Shown: piece after piece, positions 21,398 to 31,858 of the stretch
How the letters are laid out: each line of letters begins with the position of its first letter
Position numbering within the stretch: position 1 is the stretch's first letter
Assembly: GCA_009746045.1 (NCBI GenBank)
Contig: RPFO01000156.1
Coordinates: 1,987,345 to 2,051,344 of the forward strand
DNA length: 64,000 bases
Direction: 5' to 3'
Origin: Mesostigma viride
Taxonomy: Eukaryota; Streptophyta; Mesostigmatophyceae; Mesostigmatales; Mesostigmataceae
The notes under the pieces: generated by a model
Database searches by the model: none
What the model saw: only the letters and a program-made list of their open reading frames with translations
Told to the model about the DNA's origin: nothing
Translations under genes and position numbers: made by a program

Positions 21398-22020
21398 TTA
21401 GACAGATAGACCAACCATGCAGTCGGCATTCATGAGCTTCCTCAGTACCTTGTACTGGGCTGGGGCCTTGTGTGGCAGCTTGGTCAATGCATCAGCAGGG
21501 TTCTCCTGACCAGGGATATGCTTCAGGTCAACCAAACTGGTCAACTCCTTCAGCAACAAATAATCCAGATCCCTGCTCCTGGCCAGCTGCTTGTGAACAA
21601 ACTGGACCATACCCATGCTGTCTGTTAGCACCAAGTCGTCTTCATCTGCAAGGACCAAGGGGTAACTGAAGCCAGCTCCAGCATTAACTCACCTTTATAT
21701 GTACAGGCTGGACTGGATCCCCTCACAAATGGCCCTGCACTCTGCCACATCTGAACTGATACAGACCCTCTTCTGCAGTCTGCTGTACCAGCCAAACAAA
21801 CTTGCCATGCTCTGATAAAAAGCAAACAGAGCAGCATATCTCCCCATGACTTTGGTGACCTGGCGAGCATCCATGGAGTTGTCAACAAATATTTCCAAGG
21901 TGATAGGCTGGGTAAAATCAATCCCAGACAGAATCAGATCAGGGGTACTCTCGATCACTAAACGGGCTATGACTCGAGGTTTCTCATCCTCAAGCACCCC
22001 ATAAGGCATTCTGGAAAAAA
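21398..22020 (-). pseudogene. Decayed Copia RT/RNase H fragment
   Basis: The minus-strand frames 22009-21695 and 21658-21398 together match the RNase H end of the intact Copia Pol in this window. Corresponding blocks are FVDNSMDARQVTKVMGRYA and GWYSRLQKRV...DVAECRAICEGI (against WYSRLCRRV...NECRGVCECI), then LTDSMGMVQFV and RDLDYLLLKEL...HIPGQENPADALTKL. A frame shift separates the two parts, and nothing upstream of RNase H remains past about 22020. It is a different, more diverged copy than 12901-19466. Confidence 0.85.
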
Positions 22021-22437
22021 GAACTTGTGGGCATGTGGTTCATTCAGTTGTCCTTTTTGCCCAGCTTACATCATTCGCCCTATTGGGCCTTGATAGTCGC
22101 AAGACATGCGTCATTCGTTGCTGGTCAGTTACATGAAACTTGTTGTGGATCTTGGACCATACAGCTGTACCATTAATGGGATGACTACCATGGCTTATTG
22201 ATCAGTTATGGTAGAAGATACTGTACGCTGATGAGAGCAACGCCAAATTGATGGAAAGACTATTAAAGTAAGCGATTAGCAAAGGAAATCAAGCACAAGG
22301 CTATTCAAATGGTCGAGTACCTTGGAGTTTGGACAGAAAATAGCTATGCGCATGACCACCAACAGTGCGGTAAGAGCTAAGACAACCATGAAATTATGGC
22401 CCCCACCAATTCGTATGATAATGCTTTATTGAGGTAC

Positions 22438-22660
22438 TACTAGTGTCACCCGCTGGCTTCGCCCAGCCCAAAATGGCAGTCCAAGCAGCCACCTAGCTGA
22501 CCCGCGTGCAGTCCGCATTTAATTTTAGTATTCTGCACCTGGATTGGGCGTAGCTAGTAGACCCGCCCAACATTGGCCCCGCCATCAGTTCCTCCTTTTG
22601 GATTGGTCGCGTACTTGGGGTGGTCCCAATAGTCCGGGATCGCGTCACACGGCTAAGTTA
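22438..22660. repeat. Dispersed repeat shared with 49966-50320
   Basis: Begins CTAGTGT(C/G)ACCCGCTGGCTTC and later contains TGGATTGG(T/C)CGCGTACT(T/C)GG. Both stretches occur in the same order at 49969-50295, with a different middle. Probably a non-autonomous DNA element or MITE terminus. The sequence between 22021 and 22437 shows no gene. Confidence 0.6.
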
Positions 22661-22941
22661 TTTCTGTAGGTGCTATACATTTACCACACTACCTGTGATT
22701 CCATTTCTGCTGATGGTGTGTCCTGTCCTAATGCTGCGCTGCAGTAGCTTCCAGCCACACAACCTGATATTAGCATGCCTCCCTTGCTGCATGTATACCA
22801 TTCGTCAAGTTTTTTTTGCACCTCTCACACCAGCTGTGTGCGCTTCTCCTATTTATGCCCACTGCAATGCTCCACTGCAGCTGGCCACCCATGAAGACCT
22901 GCGCAACCAGATCAGCATGATCGACGGGCCGCTTTGGCCTC

Positions 22942-23178
22942 GTGGATTTTGATCGAGTGAAGATCTTCCATGTGGCAAAGACGCTGCAGCTCAACGAATT
23001 TCGAAAGCTGGTGAGTGGGCAGGAATCATCTTCTGCCAATGCTGGCTGGAAACGCCCTGAAAGGCATGACCGTCATTTTCTTAATGCATGCGCAACGGGG
23101 GCAGGTAGCCATGGAGAAAAAGGGGAACTCGGCACAAGTGTGCAGCATGGAAGATTGCGTCAGATGCGATGCCTGTAA
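22942..23178 (+). other. Exon-like open stretch, uncertain
   Basis: The frame reads DFDRVKIFHVAKTLQLNEFR and then a GTGAG donor-like site at about 23010. Upstream, in another frame, THEDLRNQISMIDGPLW also looks protein-like. This could be a fragment of a host exon or of a transposon gene. I recognise no family, and without a start or acceptor it stays tentative. Confidence 0.2.
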
Positions 23179-23309
23179 TCGAATCAGGTCTCATGCATCG
23201 CCATCTTCTTACCTACATAAAGTCACTAACTAAGTTGTACTTACTAAGTTGTATACCTTAAGGGTTATGGGAACGAGGCATCAATTTTACCCCGACTAGG
23301 TTGTCACCG

Positions 23310-23945
23310 GTTGTCAAATTGTCAAATTGTCAAAATTGTCACTTCATTCACGCCGGCGGACTATACCTACGTACTAGGTACCTGCGGACTGCTTGACGAG
23401 GAGTCGCCGGGCTTCAAGTTCTGTAACTTACCAAACTCGCCGCGAGGTGCCGCCGCGCCTTTTTATACTTCTTTTGGTACATGGCTTGCGTTGGGTTCAT
23501 CGATGAGCTAGCATCGACGGTGCAATCCGACGGCGGAGAATAAAATCGCCACAGCACAGCGCAACGCAATAGCTCTTTTCCATGTACAACGTGAGATGCA
23601 AAGTCCGCAACGCTGACCGAAAATTCCGTCCAACACCATCGTACAGTACTACCAGGGGTCCGTACTACCAGTCAACCTCTTCTCTGCATTTTAGCCGTCA
23701 AATCAGGGTCGAATGCGCAATTGATCTTGAAACGTCTCCGTTCGTCTCCGGAACACGTCCGCGACTTATAGGTACTCAGTTCCGTCACCCTTGACATGTT
23801 GTCGTACAATACTACAGATTCACGCCAATAGAAATTCGTGTCCGAACATATATCTCGATAGAGTCATGCCTCTTATTTAATTTCAAGGTACCTCTTCATT
23901 AATCTCGGCCCCCACCCTCCGACAATTTGACAATTTGACAAAAAG
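23310..23945. mobile_element. MITE-like element with TTGTCAAA-repeat ends
   Basis: The left end carries repeated TTGTCAAA(A)T units (23310-23342) and the right end their inverted counterpart (TGACAATTTGACAATTTGAC, about 23925-23943). Nothing coding is inside. The flanks show a direct repeat: ACTAAGTTGTATACCTTAA and GGGTTATGGGAACGAGGCAT at 23244-23284, and again at about 23965-24002. The element therefore sits between two copies of a ~40-bp sequence. Similar TTGACA-type units recur at 49918-49960 and 50345-50680. Confidence 0.6.
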
Positions 23946-24307
23946 AGCCAATTATACCCCGACTAAGTTGTATACCTAAAGGGTTATGGGAACGAGGCAT
24001 AAGTATTTTGCTGAGCTATTTGCTCATTTTACAGTTATGTTGCGGCGGGCTCGAAGGGGGCCGATCTGCCGCCTGTAGCGTAGCTCTACCGTACGTCACA
24101 TACACCATGTGAGGTGCTTGTGCCACATATTATGACTAGAGTAGAAGGGTACTGGCGTTGCGCCGGGACTAGTGCCTACTGTCACACGTGCCCCCCCTTT
24201 TTGTGGTACTGGTTACTGGTATTAGTGCTAAAGAGGGGGGCGCAGCGCCTTGATGCCATATGATCTGCACACACTTATTGTAATCACATTGTTTCTCAAT
24301 ATGGTAT
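23946..24307. other. No gene recognised
   Basis: Includes the second copy of the ~40-bp direct repeat described for the MITE-like element. Otherwise no feature seen. Confidence 0.4.
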
Positions 24308-24620
24308 CACTCTGGGCTCCAACTTTGGTAAAACGCGGGTAAAACCAGGGCAAACGCAGGGTAATTTTTTTTAACCCAAAAGTAAAAACAGGGTACAGGG
24401 CAATTCTAGGGTAAAAACAGGGGTAAATTTTACCCCGTTTTCATCCACTTGTAGCTCGGTATGCCATAGTGTTGGGCAAAAAGGGGGTAAAGTTTTACCA
24501 CCTGGTAAAAAACAGGTAATTTCCGTTTTACCCACCAGGTAATTTCGGGGTAAAATTTTACCCACATGGGAAATTGTAGGGAAAGAACAATTTACCCATA
24601 TTTTACCCTCGTTTCCCCCT
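24308..24620. repeat. GGGTAAA/TTTACCC subterminal repeat cluster, CACTCT end
   Basis: Starts CACTCTGGGCTCCAACTT and then holds many GGGTAAA and TTTACCC units on both strands. A second cluster at 32983-33470 starts almost identically (CACTCTATGCTCCAACTT) in the same orientation. Clustered subterminal repeats after a CACT-type end are typical of CACTA (EnSpm) elements. The matching opposite end was not found. Confidence 0.6.
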
Positions 24621-24639
24621 GGAATTACCTAATTTGAAG

Positions 24640-25053
24640 CCCCGAGTGGGTGTGGTGCAGCCCACCCATCAAATGACATCGGCTTGACCTGAAACTTGGA
24701 AGGTAGTTTCTGGGAGTGTATTTCAGTGTGCCTACCAAGTTTCAAGCCAATTGAACATCATTTATGATGGGCAGTACTCACTTTATTGCAGTACGCGAGC
24801 TAGGAGCAACTATGTTGGGGTGTGTTAAACAAGCCAAAGCCTGGGAGTGGCAGCCCATACCAAATGACATTCAATTGGCCTGAAACTTGGTGGTCACACT
24901 GCAACACACTCCCAAAAACAACCTTCCAAGTTTCAGGTCAATCTGATGCTCCGCTACGCCCGCCCAAAGGCGGCGGGCTGCGCTTTGCCTTTGCCGTTTT
25001 CCAGGCCCCCCGCGAGGGGGAATTTTTTTGTTTTTTCCTCTCTGTTTCCTTTA
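24640..25053. repeat. Inverted 'CTGAAACTTGG' repeat and CACTA-intron remnant
   Basis: ACCTGAAACTTGG..GGT-type phrases occur at 24689 and 24878, with CCAAGTTTCA counterparts at 24736 and 24927. Positions 24966-25053 are the reverse complement of 38591-38679, the tnp2 intron of CACTA copy B. They therefore continue CACTA copy A across the inserted tyrosine-recombinase retrotransposon. Confidence 0.65.
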
Positions 25054-25487
25054 AATCGTGGTTCTCTGAACATAGTTTCTTTATAGTGAGATGGAAGGGT
25101 AGCCGCTATAGCTAGGTTATTGGGTTCACGTGACATACCTTTTGAGGCCGGTGCGGCCTGATCCGGATCAGTCGTGGCCAAAGCTTTGGCCAGTTTTTCT
25201 TGGCCACGTGGCAGGAGCTACGTTGAGATATAAACCTGCCACTGTCTAGGTTTCTTGGCTCATGGCGTAGTGATTAACTAGATCTAGATTCCTTCTCTCA
25301 CGCAATATGTGACCTAATAGCCCCGGCAGCCTTACGTAAGCTGCCGGCAATTAGAACGCCACATTGCGTCATTTGTTCAGACGCAACATTTGCGTGGCGA
25401 AAAAATGCCGTCCGGGCCAAGGCCGCATGACACGCAAAAAAGGACAAAAACAAACCCACCTAGCTAAGGTCGGCCTCTTTTCTTTTC
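25054..25487 (+). repeat. Split direct repeat A1
   Basis: Begins AATCGTGGTTCTCTG and ends CTCTTTTCTTTTC. Matches 29959-30392 with very few differences (for example CCACGTGG against CCAGGTGG). Contains the palindromic stretch GGCCAAAGCTTTGGCC and GCAGCTTACG-type inverted blocks near 25330. Confidence 0.93.
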
Positions 25488-25574
25488 ACGAGGGCGGCGA
25501 CAGCAAGCCAGGGGAAACGAACCTCTGGTTTGACGAACCTGTACTGTCGGAGCCATTTTTGGCCCTGAGCAGCA

Positions 25575-26629
25575 ATGCCGAAGGGGCGCAAAGCTACAGG
25601 AGGGCAGGCAGCGCGCGGGGAGGACGGGACGCCCACACCGCGGGCTGCTGCCGCCAGTCACGCGCCAGTCGCCTTCAGCGCCAAAAAGAAGCAGCTCGCC
25701 ACTCTGCTCGCCAAGTGCATCAGCCCCGCAGAGGCGGTGGGGGCAGTCGAGCAGGTCTTCGGTGCCGAGGACTGGGTGACGGACGCCAGCTCGTGGAGCT
25801 CGAGCCAGCTGAAGTCTGTCGTGCAGTTGCTGGCCGATCACGTTGATGTTGGCGACGTGTTGGACGCACGTGACCCAAACGGAACGTTGGTGGCAAAACT
25901 GCTGGCCGTGGCAGATCTCGCGGCGGACGAGGAGGAGGATCAGGCGCTGCCACCAACGACACCTGCGCAGCGAAAAATGGCCAAGCCGAAAGGCGCGGCC
26001 AAGGTTTCGGCAGGTGGGGGGGCTGTCGGAAAGGAAATGAGGGCGAGGTTGGCGACATTCGTTGGGGCACCTCCGGAAACCGAAAATCAGGACGACGAGG
26101 AGGACGAGGAGGGGGAGGTCGCAGCCGAGAAATTCATGCAAGGTTTGAAGGCAGCGCTGGGAGGAATGGAGGGGGCGGGAAGCCACTTCAAGGCCTCGAA
26201 AGGGGTGGCGCTGCCAAGCCGAGCCAAGAGCGTGAAATATCGGGTTTCGGAGCGGGTGCTGCCGGGGGTGTTGGAGGACGCCAGCGACAATGGGATGGGA
26301 ATCCGGTCGTGGGTCATGACGGTAAAGCCTGGAAATTGGCGGAACATGGAGAACAGGAAAATTGTCATGAACATTGCATTGGCCATGGACACCCTTCTCA
26401 AGGAGCTGGGCTCAGCAGCCGGGGAGCTTGTGGGCATGGAGTACCTAATGAGGGTGGTGGCGGCCTTGCTGCAGGTGGAAGGGCAAGGAGGGGGGGGTGG
26501 AAGGTGGCCAGCCACCTCCTGCCATTGGGGGAGGAGGCTGCACTGTCAGCCACCCCGGCTGTCAAGGCAGCTCTCCAAACTGCCATCCTCTTGGACAAGC
26601 TCAGCAAGGCTCAACAAGTAGGGAAATAG
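25575..26629 (+). CDS. ORF1 (Gag-like) of the tyrosine-recombinase element
   Basis: Likely structural protein. Starts at ATG 25575 (MPKGRKATGG). It has a basic start, a helical N-terminal block (KKQLATLLAKCISPAEAV, LKSVVQLLADHVDV), an acidic linker (ENQDDEEDEEGEV) and a helical C-terminal block. In the frame as given it runs to 26621, with an implausible C-terminus after a run of eight Gs (26490-26497). In the -1 frame after that run the sequence becomes helical (LLPLGEEAALSATPAVKAAL, ILLDKLSKAQQ) and stops at 26629. I therefore infer a one-base loss in the G run, either real or a consensus error. No zinc knuckle seen. Confidence 0.75.
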
Positions 26630-29600
26630 AATCCCAGCGGGACCGCTCCCTTTTCCCGCTGCCATACCCACTTAGGCCAGCGTACACCGCGTGGGGCAGG
26701 GTGAGATCGGCACGCCGGCGACAGCGTGCCACGCGCCGCCACCGCGAGTACACACTGCAATGCAAGGTAGTGCGTTGGCTTAATTGGCTGTGGGGAGGGG
26801 GGCAAGACCCTCCTCCTAACCCTAGAGGGGCGTGCTCTAAGGGGAGGGAGGAGGCCCTTGCGAGGGTCAAGAGGCACTGCACCTGGCACAGTCGCCGCGT
26901 AGGGGGCGTTGCGACAGGCCAGGAGCAAGAAGGTGCTGATGCAATATATGGGAAGCAGAATAAGTATGAACAACTGCGCGCGGACGCGGTGAGTCTACCA
27001 AAGGCGGAGGTGGCGGGGAAGGCACGGCTGCTCGACCTGTTGGCTATGCGGCCGAGCTGGCGGGAGATATATGCCAGCGAAGAGAACTGCATCAAGCCAG
27101 CGGTCGTGGCGAGCGCAAAGTATTGGAATGTGCCCAAGCCCAGCCGGGGATGCTCCATGGCTGAATGGGGCAAGCTCATGAGCCGGGCAGCGGGCGTGGG
27201 CATGGTGGCGTTCCGGGAGAGGCGGCCCAAGTGGGTGGATGGCTGCTTTGGAGTGGCCAAGGGGGTGGGTGAGCTTCGGTTCATCGTCAACAGGAAGCTG
27301 GGCAACCTGCTGTGGGTGGACCCCCCCAAGATCCTGCTACCCCACCTGGGCATCCTCGTGGAGGTCTACATCAAAGGCTGGTGCTACTGCGCCAAGAGCG
27401 ACCTCGTGTCATACTACTATTCCATCGAGGTGCCCGAGTGGTGGTGGGACTACCAAGGGCTTCCTAGTGTGTGGTCGACTAGCGTAGGTCTGGCAGGGCC
27501 CAGGCGGAAGGTGTGGCCCGTGCTCAAGGTGCTGGCCATGGGACATTCCCATGCGGTGGCGCTGGGGGAGGCCATCCATGAGATGGTGCTCTACATGACC
27601 GGTGCCCTGGATCCGAGGCGCCAGGTCAACTACCTCTCAAGCGCAGGTGAGCTCACCTTGGTGCGCGACGAGTGTGGCCAGCCACTGCGCTTGGCCATCG
27701 AGTACAAGGAGGAGCGCGCCGGGGAGCTTCAGATTGACCTGGAAAACCCCCCTGCCCCCATGCTGTCCATCACTATTGATGACTTGGTGGCCAGCAACGG
27801 GCGGACCTGCGAGGCGGTGAACCAGCTCATCACGCGCGCTATTGAGGAAGGCTACCTCCCTAACAACCTTGTGCCGTCTAAGGAGAAGACTAAGATGGCG
27901 AGCCTGGAAGGGGACGAGCTAGAAGCCCTAGGGGTGGTGCACCGACGGAACGGCGTGCTGGAACCAACGGTCAAGCAGCTCAACCTTGTGATCGCCCACA
28001 CGCAGGCTATACTCACTCGAGGCCGAGCTACGGCCGAGGGGCTGGCTGCCGTCTTGGGGCGGTGGTTGTGGCTGCAGATGTTAAGCCGCAGCTGCTTGTC
28101 CATTTGGCAGCAATGTTTCAAATTCATCAGCCTGCAAGGGTGGGGGCAGCGATCCTGGGTGCTGTGGGCCGGGGTGCGGGAGGAGTTAGAGTGTGCCCTG
28201 GCCTTGGCTCCCATGCTAAGGGTTGACCGAAGCGCACCTTTGGCCCGTGAGGTGGTTGCATCTGACGCGTCCACCTACGGGCAAGGTGTCGTGTACGCAA
28301 CCATGGAGCCGGGCGATGTGACGGAGCTGGCGAGGGCACGAGAGGTGCGGGGGTACCCGACTTTGCTCATACCAAGTGAGGTGGCCTACGCTGGCCCTAG
28401 GCCACTGAGCGCGCGGGCGCAACAAGCAATCACTAGCCAGCAATGGCGGGTTGGGGTCCGGAGTCGTTGGCGGGATCCGGGGATGCACATCAACGAGAAG
28501 GAGGTGCGGGCTGCAGTGAAGGGCGTGGAGAGGAGTGCGCGCAGCTTGGCAAACCGAGGCAAGCGGGTGGTGAGGTTGGTGGACTCCACCGCGGCGTTGG
28601 GCTGCTTGGCTAAGGGGCGGTCCTCATCCCACAAGCTCAACAAGCAGTGCCGCCGCTTGTGCGCGCTGACCCTCGCCACGGGGAGTCGTTCCCAGTGGGT
28701 GTGGACGCCGAGTGCACTTCAACCAGCCGATGGCGTTTCTCGCGGCCAATCCATGGCGACTTTCTTGGCAGGCTGGGTGCGCGACCTGACCGCGGAAGGC
28801 ATCCATCCTAACCCGGGGCCCCCTGCACCTGTTAGCTACCTTCCATTGCTAGAGGGGAAAGTAAAGCCGGCTACTTTGCTGGCCTACCGTCGTGGTCTTG
28901 ATTCCCTCTTGACTTGGTGGGAGGCTGGTGGGCGGGCGGACGGGTCATCGTCACGAGCTGACACCCTTGAGGAGACATTTTGTGCGTATGTCGCCTGGGC
29001 TCATTTTCGGGGGTACAGCCGCCAAGTGTGTGTCAATGCCTTGATGGGGTTGCAACTTTATTATCCCGGTATGGTGAAGCGGTGGGACTTGGCCCGTGGC
29101 GTCCTCGCTGGGTGGAAAACACTTGTGCCCCCCCGTGCCCCTCCTCCCATTCCATGGGAGGCGGCGTTTGCACTTGCCAGCACGATGGTCATGCAAGGTC
29201 AGCGCCTTGCGGGCCTGCTGGTTGTCATCGTGTTCCGCCATTACCTGCGAATCTCGGAGGCGCTGAACCTCCGTGTTGGCCATGTGCGCCTCCAGCCTGA
29301 CGTTCGGCTTGGGCCGGCTCAACGGGGCGCCCTACTGCTGAGGTCTACCAAGACCTCTAAGGGCAAGACTCAGTCAGTGGTGGTAGAAGATGTGATGTCT
29401 GAAACCATCCTCCGTCACTGCATCGCGGGTAAGCACGCTTGGGAGGCCGTGTTCCCTTTCACCTACCCGCAATTCCGGCGCATTTGGCAGGCTGCGAGTC
29501 AGGCCTTGGGGGTCGCCCAGATTTTCACCATTCACGGGCTGCGGCATGGAGGTGCCACTCACGATTTCCTCGCGGGTCGCAGCATGGGGGACATCCAGGG

Positions 29601-29751
29601 CCGGGGGCGCTGGCTTAGCAGCTCCACGGTTGCCCATTATGTGGGCTTGCACCGCAGTTTGGAGGTGCAGCTGCCTGAGGTTATTCTTCGGGCCATGGCC
29701 GCCTGCCCCCCTCGGGCCTGGCGGGCTATTTTGAAATTGCCCTCCACCTAA
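26497..29751 (+). CDS. RT-RNase H-tyrosine recombinase polyprotein
   Basis: Copies the element RNA and integrates the circular DNA. Numbering from 26497: RT motif A KSDLVSYYY (D302) and catalytic IDD (D428, D429). RNase H has DASTYG (D590), INEKEV and LVDSTAAL. A GIHPNPGP motif at 768-775 lies at the boundary. The tyrosine recombinase has LRISEAL (R918), TKTSKGKT, HGLRHGG (H1013, R1016, H1017) and nucleophile Y1048 (HYVGLH). All key recombinase residues are present, so the enzyme may be active. The first ~150 residues overlap ORF1 and are low-confidence; the true start is unclear, and expression may need frameshifting. No methyltransferase domain, unlike DIRS1 proper. Confidence 0.93.
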   Translation: MEGGQPPPAIGGGGCTVSHPGCQGSSPNCHPLGQAQQGSTSREIESQRDRSLFPLPYPLRPAYTAWGRVRSARRRQRATRRHREYTLQCKVVRWLNWLWGGGQDPPPNPRGACSKGREEALARVKRHCTWHSRRVGGVATGQEQEGADAIYGKQNKYEQLRADAVSLPKAEVAGKARLLDLLAMRPSWREIYASEENCIKPAVVASAKYWNVPKPSRGCSMAEWGKLMSRAAGVGMVAFRERRPKWVDGCFGVAKGVGELRFIVNRKLGNLLWVDPPKILLPHLGILVEVYIKGWCYCAKSDLVSYYYSIEVPEWWWDYQGLPSVWSTSVGLAGPRRKVWPVLKVLAMGHSHAVALGEAIHEMVLYMTGALDPRRQVNYLSSAGELTLVRDECGQPLRLAIEYKEERAGELQIDLENPPAPMLSITIDDLVASNGRTCEAVNQLITRAIEEGYLPNNLVPSKEKTKMASLEGDELEALGVVHRRNGVLEPTVKQLNLVIAHTQAILTRGRATAEGLAAVLGRWLWLQMLSRSCLSIWQQCFKFISLQGWGQRSWVLWAGVREELECALALAPMLRVDRSAPLAREVVASDASTYGQGVVYATMEPGDVTELARAREVRGYPTLLIPSEVAYAGPRPLSARAQQAITSQQWRVGVRSRWRDPGMHINEKEVRAAVKGVERSARSLANRGKRVVRLVDSTAALGCLAKGRSSSHKLNKQCRRLCALTLATGSRSQWVWTPSALQPADGVSRGQSMATFLAGWVRDLTAEGIHPNPGPPAPVSYLPLLEGKVKPATLLAYRRGLDSLLTWWEAGGRADGSSSRADTLEETFCAYVAWAHFRGYSRQVCVNALMGLQLYYPGMVKRWDLARGVLAGWKTLVPPRAPPPIPWEAAFALASTMVMQGQRLAGLLVVIVFRHYLRISEALNLRVGHVRLQPDVRLGPAQRGALLLRSTKTSKGKTQSVVVEDVMSETILRHCIAGKHAWEAVFPFTYPQFRRIWQAASQALGVAQIFTIHGLRHGGATHDFLAGRSMGDIQGRGRWLSSSTVAHYVGLHRSLEVQLPEVILRAMAACPPRAWRAILKLPST

Positions 29752-29823
29752 TTTGGTTGTTCATTTCTCTGTCATTATGCTAGGTTCTTTGCCCCTGGCA
29801 TGGATCGCCAGGGAGGGATATAA

Positions 29824-30522
29824 GGGTAAGGCTAGCCTTTGCCAAGCAATAAGTGTTCCCATGAGCATCGGCGGCCGGGATGTGGCCTGCCTTTTGTATG
29901 TGCTCCACTCATTGTTTTAATAAAGAGTCTGGTTACCCTGGAGTTCCACGGTTAATAGAATCGTGGTTCTCTGAACATAGTTTCTTTATAGTGAGATGGA
30001 AGGGTAGCCGCTATAGCTAGGTTATTGGGTTCACGTGACATACCTTTTGAGGCCGGTGCGGCCTGATCCGGATCAGTCGTGGCCAAAGCTTTGGCCAGTT
30101 TTTCTTGGCCAGGTGGCAGGAGCTACGTTGAGATATAAACCTGCCACTGTCTAGGTTTCTTGGCTCATGGCGTAGTGATTAACTAGATCTAGATTCCTTC
30201 TCTCACGCAATATGTGACCTAATAGCCCCGGCAGCCTTACGTAAGCTGCCGGCAATTAGAACGCCACATTGCGTCATTTGTTCAGACGCAACATTTGCGT
30301 GGCGAAAAAATGCCGTCCGGGCCAAGGCCGCATGACACGCAAAAAAGGACAAAAACAAACCCACCTAGCTAAGGTCGGCCTCTTTTCTTTTCCCGCCCAC
30401 CCTCCCTGCGTGTTTGGGGGTAAGGCTAGCCTTTGCCAAGCAATAAGTGTTCCCATTGTATGTGCTCCACTCATTGTTTTAATAAAGAGTCTGGTTACCC
30501 TGGAGTTCCACGGTTAATAGAA
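29824..30522 (+). repeat. B1-A2-B2 composite repeat (3' end)
   Basis: B1 29824-29960 ends GGTTAATAGAA and joins directly to A2 (29959-30392), which preserves the circle junction. B2 30418-30522 repeats B1 but lacks about 30-40 bp (GAGCATCGGCGG..). Both B copies contain AATAAA (TTTTAATAAAGAGT), a plausible polyadenylation signal. A 25-bp stretch between A2 and B2 (30393-30417) is unique. Confidence 0.9.
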
Positions 30523-31386
30523 GTTTCCTTAAGATCTGCATGCCAACATGCATGTATGTACCTTGTATGGCCGGTAGATAGTTTTCCCGTTCCTGACTCG
30601 CTTGCTCTTTAGACGCATGTGGCCACACTTGGAGCAAGAATCGTTTGCATGTTCTGCCAGCTCTGATTTCGGTACAGGTTCCCATATGGTCTCGTCATGT
30701 GCATTGAATGCACGCATGCCAAGTCGCTTGTTGCAGCGGCTTCGGGGAGATGACTTGCAACGCGGCTTTGAAAGACGGTGGGACGCGGTGGATGATCCCC
30801 ATGGAGTCCAGCAAATTGCTGAACAACATGAGGTTGCCATCCACCGCGTCCCTTTGAGTACGATTTTTGGTTTTCGACTGCAGAATTTGGTAGCAAAACT
30901 GAAGCACCGTCATGGTGGACCCTTCGCAAATAGGGTCATCTGCTAGGTTCCGCCACCTTCGACGGCCGTCTGCCGGTTCGTCATCGTCCCAATCATCATT
31001 GTACTCTACGTCCTCGTCACCGCCACCATCCCAATCAGCGTCAAAATCATTGCCGTGTCCAACGACATCAGGAACGTCGTCCACCAGCTCGCCATCGTGC
31101 ACTCCATCCTCCACTACTTGCTCGTCATGCACCCCCCCAGCAGCTGGCAAGTCTCCAACATTACTGCCATCCATTGCAGCCCCACCATCCATCGGGGGCA
31201 CCTCCGGATCCATTGAGGCGGCAGTTGAGTCGGGGAACCTCCTGGTCTCGAGCAAGAGCCATCGTGATGGCCATGTCTCCTGAAACTTCTAACACTGATA
31301 CCTGGCCAAAAAACATTACAGAACCGGCAGTATCTCCCATATTCAGTGTTCTCGCTTTGGCGGGCTGGATTCATATTCCCCTCCAT
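30523..31386 (-). pseudogene. CACTA tnp2-type transposase, N-terminal exon, copy A
   Basis: Same reading as copy B (37725-38550): ATG at 31386, Cys/His block YCRFCNVFWPG...HHDGSC, acidic Asp/Gly-rich linker, then the C..C region. It has four Gs where copy B has five Cs on the other strand (31234-31237 against 37875-37879). That shifts the frame soon after the zinc-finger block, so this copy is broken or the base count is wrong. Confidence 0.75.
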
Positions 31387-31421
31387 ATAAGAAAAGAAAT
31401 AATGCCGCCATTCATTTTGTT

Positions 31422-31459
31422 GCTACCGGCTGCGTACAATTAGGTACGCAGCCGGTAGC
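31422..31459. promoter_or_regulatory. Perfect 16-bp-arm hairpin in CACTA promoter, copy A
   Basis: Arms GCTACCGGCTGCGTAC and its exact complement are separated by six bases (AATTAG). They lie 36 bp upstream of the copy A transposase ATG. Copy B has the same hairpin at 37652-37689. Confidence 0.85.
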
Positions 31460-31858
31460 CATGCATACGATTGCTCGCCGACGCAAATTATTTAATATAA
31501 TTATCCCCTTCGAGAAATGATGACACAGCCGCATGTCAGGCGCGACGATTTTGCTCATTGGCACAGGCGCGCCGAATCACAGGCGCGGCGAAGCAAAGGC
31601 GAATTCGCCGCGCCTGCAATGCGCCGCGCCTGTGATTCGCCGCGCATGTGCCAACTGCTTGCGTGCGCACGCCTGCCATTGGTTCAATTCGAATTCCAGG
31701 TCGCTTGTGCGTTCGCGCGTGAAGGTTCCGCTTGTCATCGACTTGGATATATTGCGCGCCGTTGAACGATGGCGTGACCTCCCTTCGCACATTTTCCTCG
31801 TGCGTCTGTAGTTGCGACCGCAGTGTACGTGCAGACGATCATACGATATACCAGTAAA

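Larger units (their letters stand above)
25054..30522 (+). mobile_element. Tyrosine-recombinase retrotransposon with split direct repeats
   Basis: Arrangement A1-ORFs-B1-A2-B2: A1 25054-25487 equals A2 29959-30392 (434 bp), and B1 (29824-29960) equals B2 (30418-30522) except for a deletion of about 30-40 bp in B2. Split direct repeats plus RT, RNase H and tyrosine recombinase are the hallmark of Ngaro/PAT/Kangaroo-type DIRS-order elements, which integrate by recombinase without duplicating the target. Comparison with CACTA copy B (38580-38600) shows the empty site: the element sits between TTTCCTTTA and GTTTCC inside the tnp2 intron of copy A, with only AA shared at the ends. Length about 5.5 kb. 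Confidence 0.93.
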
